Assembly (NCBI RefSeq): GCF_000420305.1
Contig: NZ_ATUR01000008.1
Location: forward strand, 1-64,000
DNA from: Novosphingopyxis baekryungensis DSM 16222
GTDB taxonomy: Bacteria; Pseudomonadota; Alphaproteobacteria; Sphingomonadales; Sphingomonadaceae
DNA length: 64,000 nt
Direction of reading: 5' to 3'
Below the pieces are notes generated by a model that saw only the letters and a program-made list of their open reading frames with translations, made no database searches and was not told the DNA's origin. Made by a program: the position numbers and the translations under genes. Positions 43,170-53,841 of the stretch are shown piece by piece (within the stretch, counting starts at the first letter, position 1; each line of letters starts with the position of its first letter).

Positions 43170-43367
43170 TCAGGCGATGATATCCGGCGTCAGCTCATCT
43201 TCCATCCGGCCGATTCGGTCCTTCAGCTGCAGTTTCCTGCGTTTCAGCCGGGCGATTTGCATCTGATCGGGTACGGCCTGCTGCGCCAGCGCGGCGATCG
43301 CATCATCCAGATCGCGATGCTCGGTCTTCAGCACATGCAGTTGCTGCCGATATCCTTCGTCGTTCAT
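43170..43367 (-). CDS. DUF465 family small protein
   Basis: 65 residues from the ATG at 43367 (MNDEGYRQQLHVLKTEHRDL). A longer in-frame form from 43469 is unlikely. It is a small helical hairpin with the DUF465/YdcH pattern: LKTEHRDLDDAI, then IARLKRRKLQLKDRIGRME. The function is unknown. A divergent paralogue starts 227 bp away, and both sit beside the DUF1465 gene. Confidence 0.83.
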   Translation of the reverse strand: MNDEGYRQQLHVLKTEHRDLDDAIAALAQQAVPDQMQIARLKRRKLQLKDRIGRMEDELTPDIIA

Positions 43368-43593
43368 GCGCGCCCCATCTTGTCCTGCCTGCGTCCTAGC
43401 AAGAGCGGGGGCGCCATTCCAGCGCATGTTCCCGAGGGGCCTGCGCGCGCGACATATTGGCCACGACATATATTGTCATCCGTCTGTCGCAAATCTTGCG
43501 CTTTCTGGCGAGACATCAGGACATTCCTAATCATTTATGTTTTACTTCGACTCACCGGCCGGATTGCCCGGGCGGCCATGCAAGGAGAACGCT

Positions 43594-43758
43594 ATGCAAC
43601 ACAGCCATCTGTCCGCACTGGAAAACAAGCATGCCAGGCTCGAGTCGCAGATCGCTTCTGAGGCCAACCGTCCCTCTCCCGACAATGTGAAGCTCCACGC
43701 CCTGAAGAAACAGAAGCTCGCCCTGAAGGACGAGCTGGCCGTGGCCCGCACACACTGA
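43594..43758 (+). CDS. DUF465 family small protein (second copy)
   Basis: 54 residues from the ATG at 43594, with AAGGAG at 43582-43587. It shares the DUF465 layout with its divergent neighbour: LENKHARLESQIASE, then KLHALKKQKLALKDELAVAR. It is shorter and without the C-terminal acidic end. Role unknown; the pair may form coiled-coil dimers. ptsP follows 94 bp downstream. Confidence 0.83.
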   Translation: MQHSHLSALENKHARLESQIASEANRPSPDNVKLHALKKQKLALKDELAVARTH

Positions 43759-43852
43759 ATCGTCGCAAAGACGAAACCGCTACAGGCGGGAGCGGCATGC
43801 AGACGCATCGCCGCTCTCGCGCAAGCCACCGCGCTCTGATAGGCGTGTCGCC

Positions 43853-46120
43853 ATGACGCAGACCGCCGCCATTTCTGCCCGACAGATCCTCACCGGCCTT
43901 CATGACGTGATGGCCAGCCGCACCCATGCGCAGGGCAAGCTCAACAATGTCGTCGAGATTATCGGCGAGGCGCTGAACAGCGAGGTCTGCTCGATCTATC
44001 TGCTGCGCGAAGGATCGCTGGAGCTGTTCGCCACGCGCGGGCTGAACGCCGATGCCGTCCATGTCACCCGCTTGGCCAATGGCGAAGGGCTGGTGGGCAC
44101 GATTGCCGAAAATGTGGACACGCTCAATCTAGCCGAAGCCGCGGCGCATCCCAATTTTCTCTACATGCCCGAAACCGGCGAGGAAAAGTTTCACAGCTTT
44201 GCCGGGGTGCCGATCGTGCGCTCCGAACGCGCGGTTGGCGTGCTCTGCGTGCAGCATGTCGAACCGCGCAAATATGAAGAGGTGGAGATCGAGGCGCTGC
44301 AGACGGTAGCCATGGTGCTGGCCGAGCTCATCGCCAATGCCGAATTGATCGACGATCAGCGCACCCAGGCGGTGACTGACACCGGCTCCACCCGCCTTAC
44401 CGGCCTGCCGCTGGTCAAGGGCATGGCCGCCGGCGTCGCCATCTTCCACCAGCCGCGGATCACCATCGAACATGTGGTGGCCGAGGATACCGAGGCCGAA
44501 CGGCACCGGGTCTATTCCGCGTTCGACAAGATGCGCGAACAGATCGACCGCATGGCCAGCCAGGCCGATTTCGGCGTGGGCGGCGAGCATGAGGAGGTGC
44601 TCAGCACCTACAAGATGTTCGCCTATGACGAAGGCTGGAGCCGCCGGATCAACGAGGCGATCGACAGCGGCCTGACCGCGGAGGCCGCGATCGAACGCGT
44701 GCAGCAGCGCACCCGCATGCGCATGCGCCAGATCGACGATCCGCTGCTGGCCGAGCGGATGCACGATCTGGAGGATCTGTCCAACCGGCTGCTGCGCATC
44801 GTATCGGGACAAATGGGCACCGCCGCGCAATTCGGCCTGCGCACCGACAGCATTCTGATTGCGCGCAATCTGGGCCCGGCGGAGCTCTTGGAATATGACC
44901 GGCGGCGGCTGAAGGGCGTGATCCTGGAAGAAGGATCGCTCACCGCGCATGTCACCATCGTGGCGCGCGCCATGGGCGTGCCGATGATCGGACGCGCGCG
45001 CGGCATCCGCAGCCATGTGCGCGAGGGTGACGAACTGTTGCTGGACGCCGAATCCAACAGCATCTTCATCCGGCCCGACGATCAGGTGGTCGAAAGCTAT
45101 GAGACCAAGCTGGCCCGGCGGCAGGAACAGCGTGCCCATTATGCCACGCTGCGCAATGCCGAACCGATCACCAGCGACGGCACCCGCATATCGGTGATGG
45201 TGAACGCCGGGCTGCGCGACGATGTCGGCGCCGTGGCGATGACGGGCGCGGACGGGGTGGGCCTGTTCCGCACCGAGTTCCAGTTCCTCGTATCCTCCAC
45301 CTTGCCGCAGCGCGAGCGGCAGATGCGCTTCTACCGCGACGTGCTGGATGCCGCCGGAGACAAGCCGGTCACTTTCCGCACGCTGGATATCGGCGGAGAC
45401 AAGGCGCTGCCCTATATCAAGGATGCCGGCGCGGACGAGGAAAACCCCGCCATGGGCTGGCGCGCCGTGCGCGTGGCGCTGGACCGCAGCGGGCTGATGA
45501 AGGCGCAGGCCCGCGCGCTGATCGAGGCGGCATCGGGCCGTTTGCTGCAGGTCATGTTCCCGCTGATCGCCGAGCCCTGGGAGTTTTTCGAGGCGCGCGA
45601 CCTGTTTTACGAACAGGTGGAGTTTCTGCGCGCGCGCAAGAAGCAGCTGCCCACCCATATCCGCTATGGCGCGATGCTGGAGGTGCCCGCTTTGGCCGAT
45701 GCATTGGACCAGCTGGTCGGCGAGCTGGATTTCCTGTCGGTCGGCACCAATGATCTGACCCAGTTCCTGTTCGCGGCGGATCGCGCGCATCCCCGGCTGG
45801 CGGAGCGCTATGACTGGCTGTCACCTGCGATCCTGCGGTTCCTGCGCCGCATCGCGCAGCAGCTGGAAGGCACGCAGGTGCAGCTGAGCGTATGCGGGGA
45901 AATGGGCGGTCGTCCGCTCGAGGCGCTGGCGCTGCTGGGCCTTGGCTATCGCCGTCTGTCGATCACGCCGGCGGCTGTCGGGCCGATCAAGGCGATGGTC
46001 CGCTCGCTCGATCTGGCGGCGGCCAGCAGCTTCATGGAAGCATGCCTGGCCAACCCTCCGCGCGATATGCGCGCAGCCCTGACACGGTGGACCACCGAAA
46101 ATGGTGTTGATATCGGCTGA
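43853..46120 (+). CDS. ptsP: Phosphoenolpyruvate-protein phosphotransferase PtsP (EI-Ntr)
   Basis: Protein of 755 residues. The N-terminal GAF domain (about 10-165) is followed by the enzyme I module. The PEP-utilising N domain runs from about residue 190, and the phosphohistidine swivel has EGSLTAHVTIVARAMGVPMI (His near 365). The C-terminal TIM barrel has MTGADGVGLFRTEFQFL, DIGGDKALPY and SVCGEMGGRPLE with the catalytic Cys. It transfers phosphate from PEP to NPr in the nitrogen PTS, which senses the glutamine/2-oxoglutarate balance through GAF. The partner genes ptsO/ptsN are not in the window. Confidence 0.95.
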   Translation: MTQTAAISARQILTGLHDVMASRTHAQGKLNNVVEIIGEALNSEVCSIYLLREGSLELFATRGLNADAVHVTRLANGEGLVGTIAENVDTLNLAEAAAHPNFLYMPETGEEKFHSFAGVPIVRSERAVGVLCVQHVEPRKYEEVEIEALQTVAMVLAELIANAELIDDQRTQAVTDTGSTRLTGLPLVKGMAAGVAIFHQPRITIEHVVAEDTEAERHRVYSAFDKMREQIDRMASQADFGVGGEHEEVLSTYKMFAYDEGWSRRINEAIDSGLTAEAAIERVQQRTRMRMRQIDDPLLAERMHDLEDLSNRLLRIVSGQMGTAAQFGLRTDSILIARNLGPAELLEYDRRRLKGVILEEGSLTAHVTIVARAMGVPMIGRARGIRSHVREGDELLLDAESNSIFIRPDDQVVESYETKLARRQEQRAHYATLRNAEPITSDGTRISVMVNAGLRDDVGAVAMTGADGVGLFRTEFQFLVSSTLPQRERQMRFYRDVLDAAGDKPVTFRTLDIGGDKALPYIKDAGADEENPAMGWRAVRVALDRSGLMKAQARALIEAASGRLLQVMFPLIAEPWEFFEARDLFYEQVEFLRARKKQLPTHIRYGAMLEVPALADALDQLVGELDFLSVGTNDLTQFLFAADRAHPRLAERYDWLSPAILRFLRRIAQQLEGTQVQLSVCGEMGGRPLEALALLGLGYRRLSITPAAVGPIKAMVRSLDLAAASSFMEACLANPPRDMRAALTRWTTENGVDIG

Positions 46121-46150
46121 ATTGCCCGGCCACCGGCATTGACAACGCCC

Positions 46151-46177
46151 CCCCTGCCGCCGCATTCGGTGGAGGGG
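46151..46177 (+). terminator. Candidate terminator downstream of ptsP
   Basis: A stem forms between CCCCT-GCCGCC (46151-46161, one bulge) and GGTGGAGGGG (46168-46177) with the loop GCATTC. The following bases TTAGTTTCTTT are T-rich. It lies 30 bp after the ptsP stop. Confidence 0.55.
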
Positions 46178-46184
46178 TTAGTTT

Positions 46185-46203
46185 CTTTCCGATTAACGGA
46201 AAG
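46185..46203 (+). promoter_or_regulatory. Inverted repeat immediately before the RodZ-like gene
   Basis: CTTTCCG and CGGAAAG form a perfect 7-bp stem around ATTAA, ending 2 bases before GGAGG (46206-46210), the ribosome site of the next gene. It could be an operator or an mRNA hairpin that controls translation. The function is inferred only. Confidence 0.4.
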
Positions 46204-46214
46204 CTGGAGGGATT

Positions 46215-47033
46215 GTGCACGACGACCAGGAGCAACCCGAAGAGGCCTTCGCTTATGAAAGCGTTGGCACGATGTTGCGGCAAAAGCGTGAGGCGCAGGA
46301 CCTGTCGCTGGCGGATATTGCGGACAAGACCCGCGTGCCGATACGCCATCTGAAGGCCATCGAGGCATCGGACCATGACGCGCTGCCCGCGCTGACATAT
46401 GAGATCGGTTTCGCCAAGGCCTATGCCCGCGCCGTGGGCGTGGACGAGCAGCTGGTGGCCGATCAGCTGCACGAGGAAGTGGGCGACGAACCGCGTCAGC
46501 AGCGCCGGGGCGAGCAGGACAATTTCCAGCCCGCCGATCCGGCCCGCACGCCGCCGCGCATGCTGGCGTGGACGGCGGCGCTGATCGCGGTGCTGCTGGT
46601 GATCGGTTATGGCGTCTGGCGTGGCCTGTTCTGGTCCGGCGAATCCGATGATCCCTATCTGCCCGAGCAAACCACCGTGGCGCAGAGCGCCGCCGCCGTG
46701 CCCGCCGTCACCGCGCCCACCCCGCCCGCCGGCCCCACTGCCGATGGCCAGGTGGTGCTGACCGCGAGCAAGGAAGTCTGGGTGCGCGTCTATAATGCCG
46801 ACAATGAAACGCTGCTGATCAAGACACTGGAACCGGGCGAGCGCTATGAAGTGCCCAAACAGGCCAATAATCCGATGATCAATATCGGCCGTCCGGAAGC
46901 TGTGACGGTCACGATCGATGGACAGAATGTCGCACCGCTCGGCCCGCCGGAGCGCGCGATCAAGGATGTCGGCATCAGCGCGCAGGCGCTGATGGCTCGG
47001 GACGAGGGCGGCACGCAGCAACCAGCGGCCTGA
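46215..47033 (+). CDS. rodZ: RodZ-like helix-turn-helix membrane protein
   Basis: Protein of 272 residues from a GTG, with GGAGG 4 bases upstream. An N-terminal HTH (about 17-85) begins VGTMLRQKREAQDLSLADIA and includes IRHLKAIEASDHDALP. A linker and one membrane helix (about 117-137, LAWTAALIAVLLVIGYGVWRG) follow. A periplasmic DUF4115 domain (VVLTASKEVWVRVYNADNET) ends the protein. RodZ links MreB to the cell-wall elongation machinery. The domain order and length match. Its position before cpoB is common in this group. Confidence 0.88.
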   Translation: MHDDQEQPEEAFAYESVGTMLRQKREAQDLSLADIADKTRVPIRHLKAIEASDHDALPALTYEIGFAKAYARAVGVDEQLVADQLHEEVGDEPRQQRRGEQDNFQPADPARTPPRMLAWTAALIAVLLVIGYGVWRGLFWSGESDDPYLPEQTTVAQSAAAVPAVTAPTPPAGPTADGQVVLTASKEVWVRVYNADNETLLIKTLEPGERYEVPKQANNPMINIGRPEAVTVTIDGQNVAPLGPPERAIKDVGISAQALMARDEGGTQQPAA

Positions 47034-47176
47034 TCCTTGTGATGGGCCACCATCATTCATGCAGCTGTCAGCCTGCACATGGTTGAACTGGCCGAATGCC
47101 GCGCCAGGCACCTGCCACCTGTGCCGGGCGAAAACTGAACATCCGGCGCGGGGGCGCCAGAGAGGGAAACATCGAG

Positions 47177-48097
47177 ATGCGTCTGAAATTTCTTATCCTG
47201 GCCGCGGCCATGCTGACCCCGGTGGCCGCCACCGCGCAGGATGCCACCGTGCCGGGCCGGCTCGACCGGCTGGAAAAGGAAGTGCGCGCGCTGCAGCGCA
47301 AGGTTTTCCCGGGCGCATCGGGACAATATTTCGAACCGGAGATCCAGCCGGAAGCGCAGCGCACCGTGCCCGGCACCACCGGCGATACGACCGTGGGCAA
47401 TCTGATGGCGCGGGTGGACGCGCTGGAGTCGCAGCTCGCCAGCCTGACCGGACAGGTCGAGGAACGCGGCTTCCAGATGCGCCAGCTGGAAACGCAGCTG
47501 AAGGCGATGCAGGACCGTCTGGCGCGGCTGGAAGCGGCGCCCTCCGCCTCCACTTCGGCTCCGGATGATGACAGCCCGGTGAGCGCGGCCCCGGACCGTC
47601 CGGCCGCCCGCCCGGCTCCTGCTGCCGAAAAACAGGTCAGCCAGCCGGCGGCTACAGGCACATCGCGCCAGAAGGCCGTGGCCGCCATCGATCGCCCTTC
47701 CACCGGCGACGCTGCGGAAGACAGCTATATCTATGGCTATCGCCTGTGGGAGGCGGGCTTCTATCCCGAAGCGCAGGTGCAGCTGGCCAAGACGGTGAAG
47801 GATTATCCCAAATATTCGCGCGTCAGCTATGCGCGCAATCTGCTGGGCCGTGCCTGGCTGGATGACAAGAAACCGGCCACCTCCGCCCAGCATTTCCTAG
47901 AAAATTACCAGAAGGACCCGCGCGGCGACCGCGCGCCCGACAGCCTGTATTTTCTCGGCGTGGCGCTGACCGATCTCAACAAGAAGAGCGAAGCCTGCCA
48001 GGCCTATGCCGAGCTGACCGATGTCTATCCCGATGTCGCCGCCGGGCGTCTGGCGGAACGGGTCAAGTCCGGCCGGGCGAAGGCCAATTGCAAGTGA
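47177..48097 (+). CDS. cpoB: Tol-Pal system periplasmic protein CpoB (YbgF family)
   Basis: 306 residues from the ATG at 47177, with a signal peptide ending at VAATAQ. The N-terminal coiled-coil part (about 25-130) carries repeated Leu/Gln heptads as in YbgF. A low-complexity Ala/Pro linker follows. The C-terminal TPR domain (about 190-300) has the typical SYIYGYRLWEAGFYPEAQVQ and RGDRAPDSLYFLGVALTDLN. CpoB coordinates Tol-Pal constriction with PBP1B. tilS starts inside its 3' end, and ftsH follows, a conserved alphaproteobacterial order. Confidence 0.92.
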   Translation: MRLKFLILAAAMLTPVAATAQDATVPGRLDRLEKEVRALQRKVFPGASGQYFEPEIQPEAQRTVPGTTGDTTVGNLMARVDALESQLASLTGQVEERGFQMRQLETQLKAMQDRLARLEAAPSASTSAPDDDSPVSAAPDRPAARPAPAAEKQVSQPAATGTSRQKAVAAIDRPSTGDAAEDSYIYGYRLWEAGFYPEAQVQLAKTVKDYPKYSRVSYARNLLGRAWLDDKKPATSAQHFLENYQKDPRGDRAPDSLYFLGVALTDLNKKSEACQAYAELTDVYPDVAAGRLAERVKSGRAKANCK

Positions 48098-49040
48098 TCT
48101 GACCGCCGAGGACGCCATTGCGCGCTTTGGCAGCGGGCTGGAACGGGCGGCCGGCGCACCGGTGCCGCGCCTGGGGCTGGCCGTGTCCGGCGGGCCGGAC
48201 AGTCTGGCGCTCCTGCTTCTGGCGCAGCAGGCCATGCCGGGCCGGATTGCTGCGGCCACCGTCGATCATCGCCTGCGGCCTGAAGCGGCGGCGGAGGCCA
48301 CCTTCGTGGCGGGCATCTGCGCCAGCCGGTCGATCCCGCATCGTATCCTGACGCCCGACCAGCTACTCACCGGCAATGTGCAATCCGCCGCGCGCGAAAT
48401 GCGCTATCGCCTGCTGAAAGACTGGGCCGACGCGCAGGGCCTGCCCTTCATCGCGACCGCCCATCATGCGGACGATCAGCTGGAAACCCTGCTGATGCGG
48501 CTGGCGCGCGGCAGCGGCCTGTCCGGCCTGGCTGGCATCCGGCGGCGCAATGGGCCTGTGCTGCGCCCACTGCTCGCCTTCGAAAAGATGGAGCTGGTCG
48601 CGATCTGTCGCGCGGCCGGACTGACGCCGGTGAACGATCCGAGCAACAGCGATCACGCGTTCGACCGGGTCCGCATGCGGCACTTGCTGGCCGATCATGC
48701 CGCGGCCTTTGCGCCGCGCGCCGCCCAGCGCACCGCCGATGCCATGCAGCAAGCCGAGGCGGCGCTGCAATGGGTAATGCACCGGGAAGCCGCGCTGGCC
48801 ATTGCGCCGGACGATGCGGGCGGGCTGCTTCTGCATGCGGCGCCGTACCCCCGGGAGATTCAGCGCCGCTTGCTGGCCGAGGCGATGGCCCGCCTCGGCG
48901 ATCCGCCGCGCGGCGACCGCTTGAACAGCGCGCTCGACCGGCTGCGAGGTGGGCAGCGATGCAGCCTTGGCGACCATCTGGGCGTGCCGACTGACGGTGC
49001 CTGGCATATCAAGCCGGCGCCGCCGCGTGCGCAGCGATGA
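48021..49040 (+). CDS. tilS: tRNA(Ile)-lysidine synthase TilS
   Basis: Converts cytidine-34 of tRNA-Ile(CAU) to lysidine. The PP-loop AVSGGPDSLALLLL (SGGxDS) lies near residue 55, and the family blocks VDHRLRPEAAAEA and ATAHHADDQLETLLMRLARG follow. The protein has 339 residues from the ATG at 48021; an ATG at 48033 is equally possible. Both overlap cpoB by 65-77 bases, and no later standard start keeps the first helix. The C-terminal domain is shorter than in E. coli, as usual for alphaproteobacteria. Confidence 0.93.
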   Translation: MSIPMSPPGVWRNGSSPAGRRPIASDLTAEDAIARFGSGLERAAGAPVPRLGLAVSGGPDSLALLLLAQQAMPGRIAAATVDHRLRPEAAAEATFVAGICASRSIPHRILTPDQLLTGNVQSAAREMRYRLLKDWADAQGLPFIATAHHADDQLETLLMRLARGSGLSGLAGIRRRNGPVLRPLLAFEKMELVAICRAAGLTPVNDPSNSDHAFDRVRMRHLLADHAAAFAPRAAQRTADAMQQAEAALQWVMHREAALAIAPDDAGGLLLHAAPYPREIQRRLLAEAMARLGDPPRGDRLNSALDRLRGGQRCSLGDHLGVPTDGAWHIKPAPPRAQR

Positions 49041-49302
49041 CGACGATGGGCTGGCCACGCCTTCGGCAAACGCCCTCCCTATGCGCCTCTCCTGATCATC
49101 GCCGCCCCGATTCGCCCGGTCTGGCTGTGGCGGCGACCTCTAGTGACGCTTGCGACCTTTCAGCGACCTGCAACGTGGTTAAAGCGCCCCGCGAATCGGC
49201 CCGGCTCCGGTTTCGCGCGATCAATCGGCGATTCCGGCCCATCCGTTATATTGCCATTCACCATCGCCGCCTTACATTAAGCCGGTTGGATTGGAGCAAA
49301 AT
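49041..49302. other. ftsH upstream region with three GANTC sites
   Basis: 262 bp between tilS and ftsH, with GANTC (CcrM) sites at 49109, 49193 and 49230. A TTATAT word at 49246-49251 is a possible -10, without a matching -35. No sigma-32 type promoter was convincing. Methylation-dependent control is only a suggestion. Confidence 0.3.
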
Positions 49303-51258
<1,956 letters not shown>

Positions 51259-51282
51259 TCAGGTCAATCAATATCTGAATAG

Positions 51283-51310
51283 AAAAGGGCCCCTCGGGGC
51301 CCTTTTTTTT
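51283..51310 (+). terminator. ftsH: Rho-independent terminator of ftsH
   Basis: GGGCCC (51287-51292) and GGGCCC (51297-51302) pair around the tetraloop CTCG. Four A precede and eight T (51303-51310) follow. This is a textbook intrinsic terminator 28 bp after the ftsH stop. Confidence 0.92.
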
Positions 51311-51378
51311 GCGCTACGGCCGCAACTCGCCGATCGCCATGCGCAGCGATTCGCTCCCTCACCAGGCGCACAGGCCAC

Positions 51379-51407
51379 AAAAAAGGCGGCATGGAAGCCG
51401 CCCTTTT
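51379..51407 (-). terminator. rpoZ: Terminator of rpoZ (bidirectional form)
   Basis: GGCGGC (51385-51390) and GCCGCC (51397-51402) pair around ATGGAA. On the minus strand six T follow (complement of 51379-51384), and on the plus strand four T. It lies 27 bp after the rpoZ stop and would end rpoZ transcription; it would also stop plus-strand read-through. Confidence 0.88.
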
Positions 51408-51428
51408 CGCCAATCGCTTGGTCAACCG

Positions 51429-51764
51429 TCAGTCGCGGGCGACACCCGCAGAGCGGGCCGGAGCGGCGGCGGTTACGCGCAGCGCTTCGGCGGACTGGCT
51501 GAGCGAACCGACTTCCTCAATCTCGTCATCATCATCGACCTGCACCTTTTGCAGCGACTGGATGAGGCCTTCTTCGAGATGCTTCGGCTTGACCGTGGTC
51601 TCGGCAATCTCGCGCAGCGCCACGACGGGGTTCTTGTCGCGGTCACGATCGATCGTCAGATCGGCACCACCGGAAATCTCGCGCGCCCGCTCGGCAGCGA
51701 ACAGCACCAGGTCGAAGCGGTTCGAGACCTTGTCGACACAATCTTCAACGGTTACGCGCGCCAT
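51429..51764 (-). CDS. rpoZ: DNA-directed RNA polymerase subunit omega
   Basis: Small subunit of 111 residues that helps assemble RNA polymerase and forms part of a ppGpp site. Conserved text [20 protein letters not shown] at the N-terminus, [12 protein letters not shown] and [12 protein letters not shown]. The acidic C-terminal tail is longer than in E. coli, as in other alphaproteobacteria. No spoT/rel gene follows in this window; the gene appears monocistronic and ends at its own terminator. Confidence 0.97.
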   Translation of the reverse strand: MARVTVEDCVDKVSNRFDLVLFAAERAREISGGADLTIDRDRDKNPVVALREIAETTVKPKHLEEGLIQSLQKVQVDDDDEIEEVGSLSQSAEALRVTAAAPARSAGVARD

Positions 51765-51862
51765 GGACGGCTCCTTACTTCATGAAACTGACGGGGTATA
51801 AGACCGACCGCAGGTAGGCGGCGGGGCGTTCCAAGTCAAGCGATGCGGCACCAGTCAGCGGA

Positions 51863-53227
51863 TCAGCGCGTCTCGCCCGGCGTCGTGCCACCCGCCTGTG
51901 CCCGATCCGCCGGACGCACGCGCCAGATCACATTGCCGACATCGTCGCTGACCAGCAGCGCGCCGGTGCGGTCCGCGCCGAGCATGGCCGGGCGGCCTTG
52001 CGCATTGCCCTCCTTGTCCACGAACGCGCCGAGCACATTCACCGGTTTGCCGGTGGGCCGGCCATTGCGGAAGGGCACGAAAATCACGTCATATCCGGAC
52101 AGCGGCTCACGGTTCCAGCTGCCGTGCCGCGCCACGAAAGCGCCGTTGTCAAAGGGTGCGCCGAGCCGGGTGCGGTCCGCAAACAGCATCCCAAGCGGCG
52201 CGACATGCGGCCCCAGGGAATAGTCGGGGCGCCGCTCATATTGCCGTTTCTCCGGCCGGCCGGGCTCGACGCGCGGATCGATATAGCCGCCCCAATAATG
52301 CCAGGGCCAACCATAATCCGCGCCAAACTCCACCTCGGCCAGATAATCCGGCACCAGATCGGAGCCAAGCATGTCCCGCTCGTTCACCGTCGCCCAGAGC
52401 GTGTTGCTGCCGGGATAGAAGGCAAGGCCCACCGGATTGCGCATGCCCACCGCATAGGGAATGCCCTTGCCGGTCGCGATGTCATATTCGATGACCATCG
52501 CCCGGCCCTTTTCCGTTTCCAGACCATTCTCGCCGACATTGCTGTTGGAGCCGACCGCGATGTAGATCTTCGTCTGATCGGGGCTGACCGCCAGATTGCG
52601 GGTCCAGTGGTTGTTTGGCGCCTTTGCGTTCAGGGCATAGATACTGCGCCCCTTTTCGGTGATTTCGGTTGCCCCCTCTTTGTAGGGGAAAGCCAGCAGC
52701 GCGTCGGTGTTGGCGACATAGAAAACATTACCGATCAACGCCATGCCGAAGGGCGAGTTGAGGCCTTTCAGAAATGTCGAACGCAGATCGACCGTGCCGT
52801 CGCCATTGCTGTCCCTGAGCAGGGTGATGCGGTTGGCGGAGGTCGTGTCCGCCCCGGCCTTGCCCATCAAATGCTTCATCACCCAGCCCTGAATGCCGCC
52901 ATTCTCTCGCGGAGGGCTGTTGCTTTCGGCCACCAGAATATCGCCATTGGGCAAGGTGTAGAGATTGCGCGGATGATCCAGTCCGTCGGCGAAGCGCTCC
53001 ACCACCAGACCCTGGGCCGGCACGGGCTTTTCATCGGCGCTCCAGCGCGACACATCGGCAATATCCACGGTCGGAACCATTTGCGGACGCGGATCGACCA
53101 GCACCGGGTCGACGCCGACCATCTTGTCCATCGGCACCGTGGCCTCGTCCGGACGGGTCACCCAGAAGATGACCACGATGGCCAGCAGGATGACGAGGAT
53201 CGCAAGATTGCGGACATGTTTCAGCAT
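51863..53227 (-). CDS. PQQ-dependent sugar dehydrogenase family protein
   Basis: Membrane-anchored or secreted protein of 454 residues (hydrophobic segment about 6-24) of the soluble glucose/sorbosone dehydrogenase beta-propeller family. Typical text: FADGLDHPRNLYTLPNGDIL (about 80-99), NHWTRNLAVSPDQTKIYIAV and VGMRNPVGLAFYPGSNTLWA. DYGWPWHYWGG near residue 308 carries the usual aromatic block. It probably oxidises an aldose or aldehyde in the periplasm if PQQ is available. No PQQ synthesis genes are in the window. Confidence 0.88.
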   Translation of the reverse strand: MLKHVRNLAILVILLAIVVIFWVTRPDEATVPMDKMVGVDPVLVDPRPQMVPTVDIADVSRWSADEKPVPAQGLVVERFADGLDHPRNLYTLPNGDILVAESNSPPRENGGIQGWVMKHLMGKAGADTTSANRITLLRDSNGDGTVDLRSTFLKGLNSPFGMALIGNVFYVANTDALLAFPYKEGATEITEKGRSIYALNAKAPNNHWTRNLAVSPDQTKIYIAVGSNSNVGENGLETEKGRAMVIEYDIATGKGIPYAVGMRNPVGLAFYPGSNTLWATVNERDMLGSDLVPDYLAEVEFGADYGWPWHYWGGYIDPRVEPGRPEKRQYERRPDYSLGPHVAPLGMLFADRTRLGAPFDNGAFVARHGSWNREPLSGYDVIFVPFRNGRPTGKPVNVLGAFVDKEGNAQGRPAMLGADRTGALLVSDDVGNVIWRVRPADRAQAGGTTPGETR

Positions 53228-53285
53228 GGCGCAGATCTAAACTTTGCGGCGCGGGCTGGCAAGAATTGCCTACCCAGAATCCGCT

Positions 53286-53465
53286 TCAGCCGCGCCGCCT
53301 GTCGATCAGCCAGATGGCAAGCGCTGCAGCGCAGCCCAAGCCCAGCCCGATGATCATGTATAGCGAGGGCTGGCCATTGAAAGCGCCCAGAATGGCGCCG
53401 CCGAGCATGCCGGCCGCGATAAAGAATCCACCGGCAATCGGGTTTTTCGTTGGTGTGTTCGCCAT
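53286..53465 (-). CDS. Small membrane protein of unknown function
   Basis: 59 residues from the ATG at 53465 (MANTPTKNPIAGGFF); an upstream start at 53501 is possible. Two hydrophobic segments (IAGGFFIAAGMLGGAILG and LYMIIGLGLGCAAALAIWLI) and an Arg-rich end fit a tiny inner-membrane hairpin protein common in sphingomonads. It lies 58 bp downstream of the sugar dehydrogenase start region on the same strand. No function is known. Confidence 0.65.
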   Translation of the reverse strand: MANTPTKNPIAGGFFIAAGMLGGAILGAFNGQPSLYMIIGLGLGCAAALAIWLIDRRRG

Positions 53466-53610
53466 GCCAAACGGTGTCGCACGCCGGGCCATGGGGAGCA
53501 AGGAAAAGCCTCAACGGCGTGTAAACCAACCCCCTCCATCCTTCCTGCACAGGACCTGTCCTACACGGCCTGCAGCAGGGCCATCCGGCCCCCGCTCATC
53601 TCGATCAAAT

Positions 53611-53832
53611 ATGAGGCATGGCATGCAGGCGCCAACATTCCTGAACCGCGACGATGTGGCTCAGGCGGACCGGTTGATGAAAAGCTTTGGCCCGGAGGCG
53701 GGGCTGGAAGCGGCGGAGCGCGCCGAGCAGAGCCGGGACTGCGGCAATGCCCTGCAATTCTGCCGCTGGCGGCAGATCGAGCGGCTGATCATCTACCTAT
53801 CCACCGCGCAGGCACCGGGTGCGGTTCACTGA
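53611..53832 (+). CDS. Small conserved protein of unknown function
   Basis: 73 residues from the ATG at 53611, or 69 from the ATG at 53623 (MQAPTFLNRDDVAQADRLM). It is hydrophilic and helical, with RAEQSRDCGNALQFCRWRQI and two Cys. I recall similar short proteins from sphingomonads but no function. It is convergent with argC, 9 bp away. Confidence 0.55.
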   Translation: MRHGMQAPTFLNRDDVAQADRLMKSFGPEAGLEAAERAEQSRDCGNALQFCRWRQIERLIIYLSTAQAPGAVH

Positions 53833-53841
53833 CAGGATAGC

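Noticed and set aside
44129-45790. Minus-strand frame of 553 codons opposite ptsP
   Set aside because: It runs entirely inside a canonical enzyme I gene on the other strand; no motif and antisense composition.
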